Assembly: GCF_022267535.1 (NCBI RefSeq)
Contig: NZ_JAHNZV010000025.1
Location: forward strand, 1 to 35,185
From: Psychromonas antarctica
GTDB taxonomy: Bacteria > Pseudomonadota > Gammaproteobacteria > Enterobacterales > Psychromonadaceae
Reading direction: 5' to 3'
DNA length: 35,185 nucleotides
Shown: positions 35,101 to 35,185 of the stretch, in pieces
Layout: every line of letters starts with the position of its first letter
Position numbering within the stretch: the stretch's first letter is position 1
The notes under the pieces: generated by a model
What the model saw: the letters and a program-made list of their open reading frames with translations, nothing else
What the model was told of the DNA's origin: nothing
Database searches by the model: none
Program-made: the position numbers and the translations under genes

Positions 35101-35185
35101 TGAATTCTGCCACAAAGACCTTGAACTTACCATCATTAACCGCTGACTTACTTAGCCAAACAAACCTTAAAATTGATAACACATT
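35101..35185 (+). CDS. Unrecognised gene, 5' end only
   Basis: An ATG at 35101 opens a frame of 28 codons that runs off the window, starting MNSATKTLNLPSLTADLLSQ. There is no obvious signal peptide or known motif in this fragment. CAACAAGAGACA upstream is a poor ribosome binding site. The gene could be part of another insertion sequence, given the inverted repeat next to it, but nothing in the residues proves that. Confidence 0.4.

Overview
The window looks like chromosomal DNA of a marine, probably cold-adapted gammaproteobacterium, most like Psychromonas, Moritella or their relatives. The reasons are a complete PfaR-A-B-C-D polyunsaturated fatty acid (PUFA) synthase locus, Vibrio/Shewanella-type housekeeping genes (long-form PurC, DUF2897, VF530) and moderately AT-rich DNA. 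The genus is an inference from remembered protein similarity; no search was run.

Left flank (1-8816): the inner end of an IS1595-type insertion sequence on the minus strand has cut off the 5' end of a di-haem DUF1111 oxidoreductase gene. Housekeeping genes follow: a Dabb protein, the HAD phosphatase YidA, the thioredoxin-TPR co-chaperone CnoX, DapA overlapping BamC, a small DUF2897 membrane protein, PurC and a VF530 DNA-binding protein. purC and the DUF2897 gene face dapA-bamC across a shared terminator.

Central locus (8817-27439): pfaR, pfaA, pfaB, pfaC and pfaD lie on one strand with short gaps or overlaps. PfaA (KS, MAT, six tandem ACPs, KR, DH-like), PfaB (acyltransferase), PfaC (KS, chain-length factor, two double-hotdog FabA-type dehydratase regions) and PfaD (FMN enoyl reductase) form an iterative synthase for EPA- or DHA-type fatty acids. 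The phosphopantetheinyl transferase PfaE, needed to activate the ACPs, is not in the window. PfaR has the architecture of an IS481 transposase but lacks its catalytic residues, so the regulator looks like a domesticated transposase.

Mobile-element graveyard (27440-30612): pfaD ends at a strong terminator. Beyond it lie an IS630 transposase tail, an IS66 element with a good left end and intact tnpA/tnpB but a broken tnpC, and a broken REP-type tyrosine transposase. About 70 bp covering the pfaD 3' end and its terminator recurs on the far side, so the debris lies between two direct copies. Between tnpB and tnpC are exactly 18 copies of ATCAACC, whose number decides which frame an upstream ATG enters tnpC in.

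Right flank (30613-35185): djlA with an internal 25-residue duplication, a Nudix hydrolase, a LysR regulator divergent from a NemA-type flavin reductase with a symmetrical T-N11-A site between them, and the start of an unrecognised gene at the window edge.

I found no rRNA, tRNA or CRISPR array. The main system is the known PUFA synthase. The less ordinary observations are the transposase-derived regulator, mosaic homogenisation of the ACP repeats, the heptamer array and the duplicated pfaD terminator.
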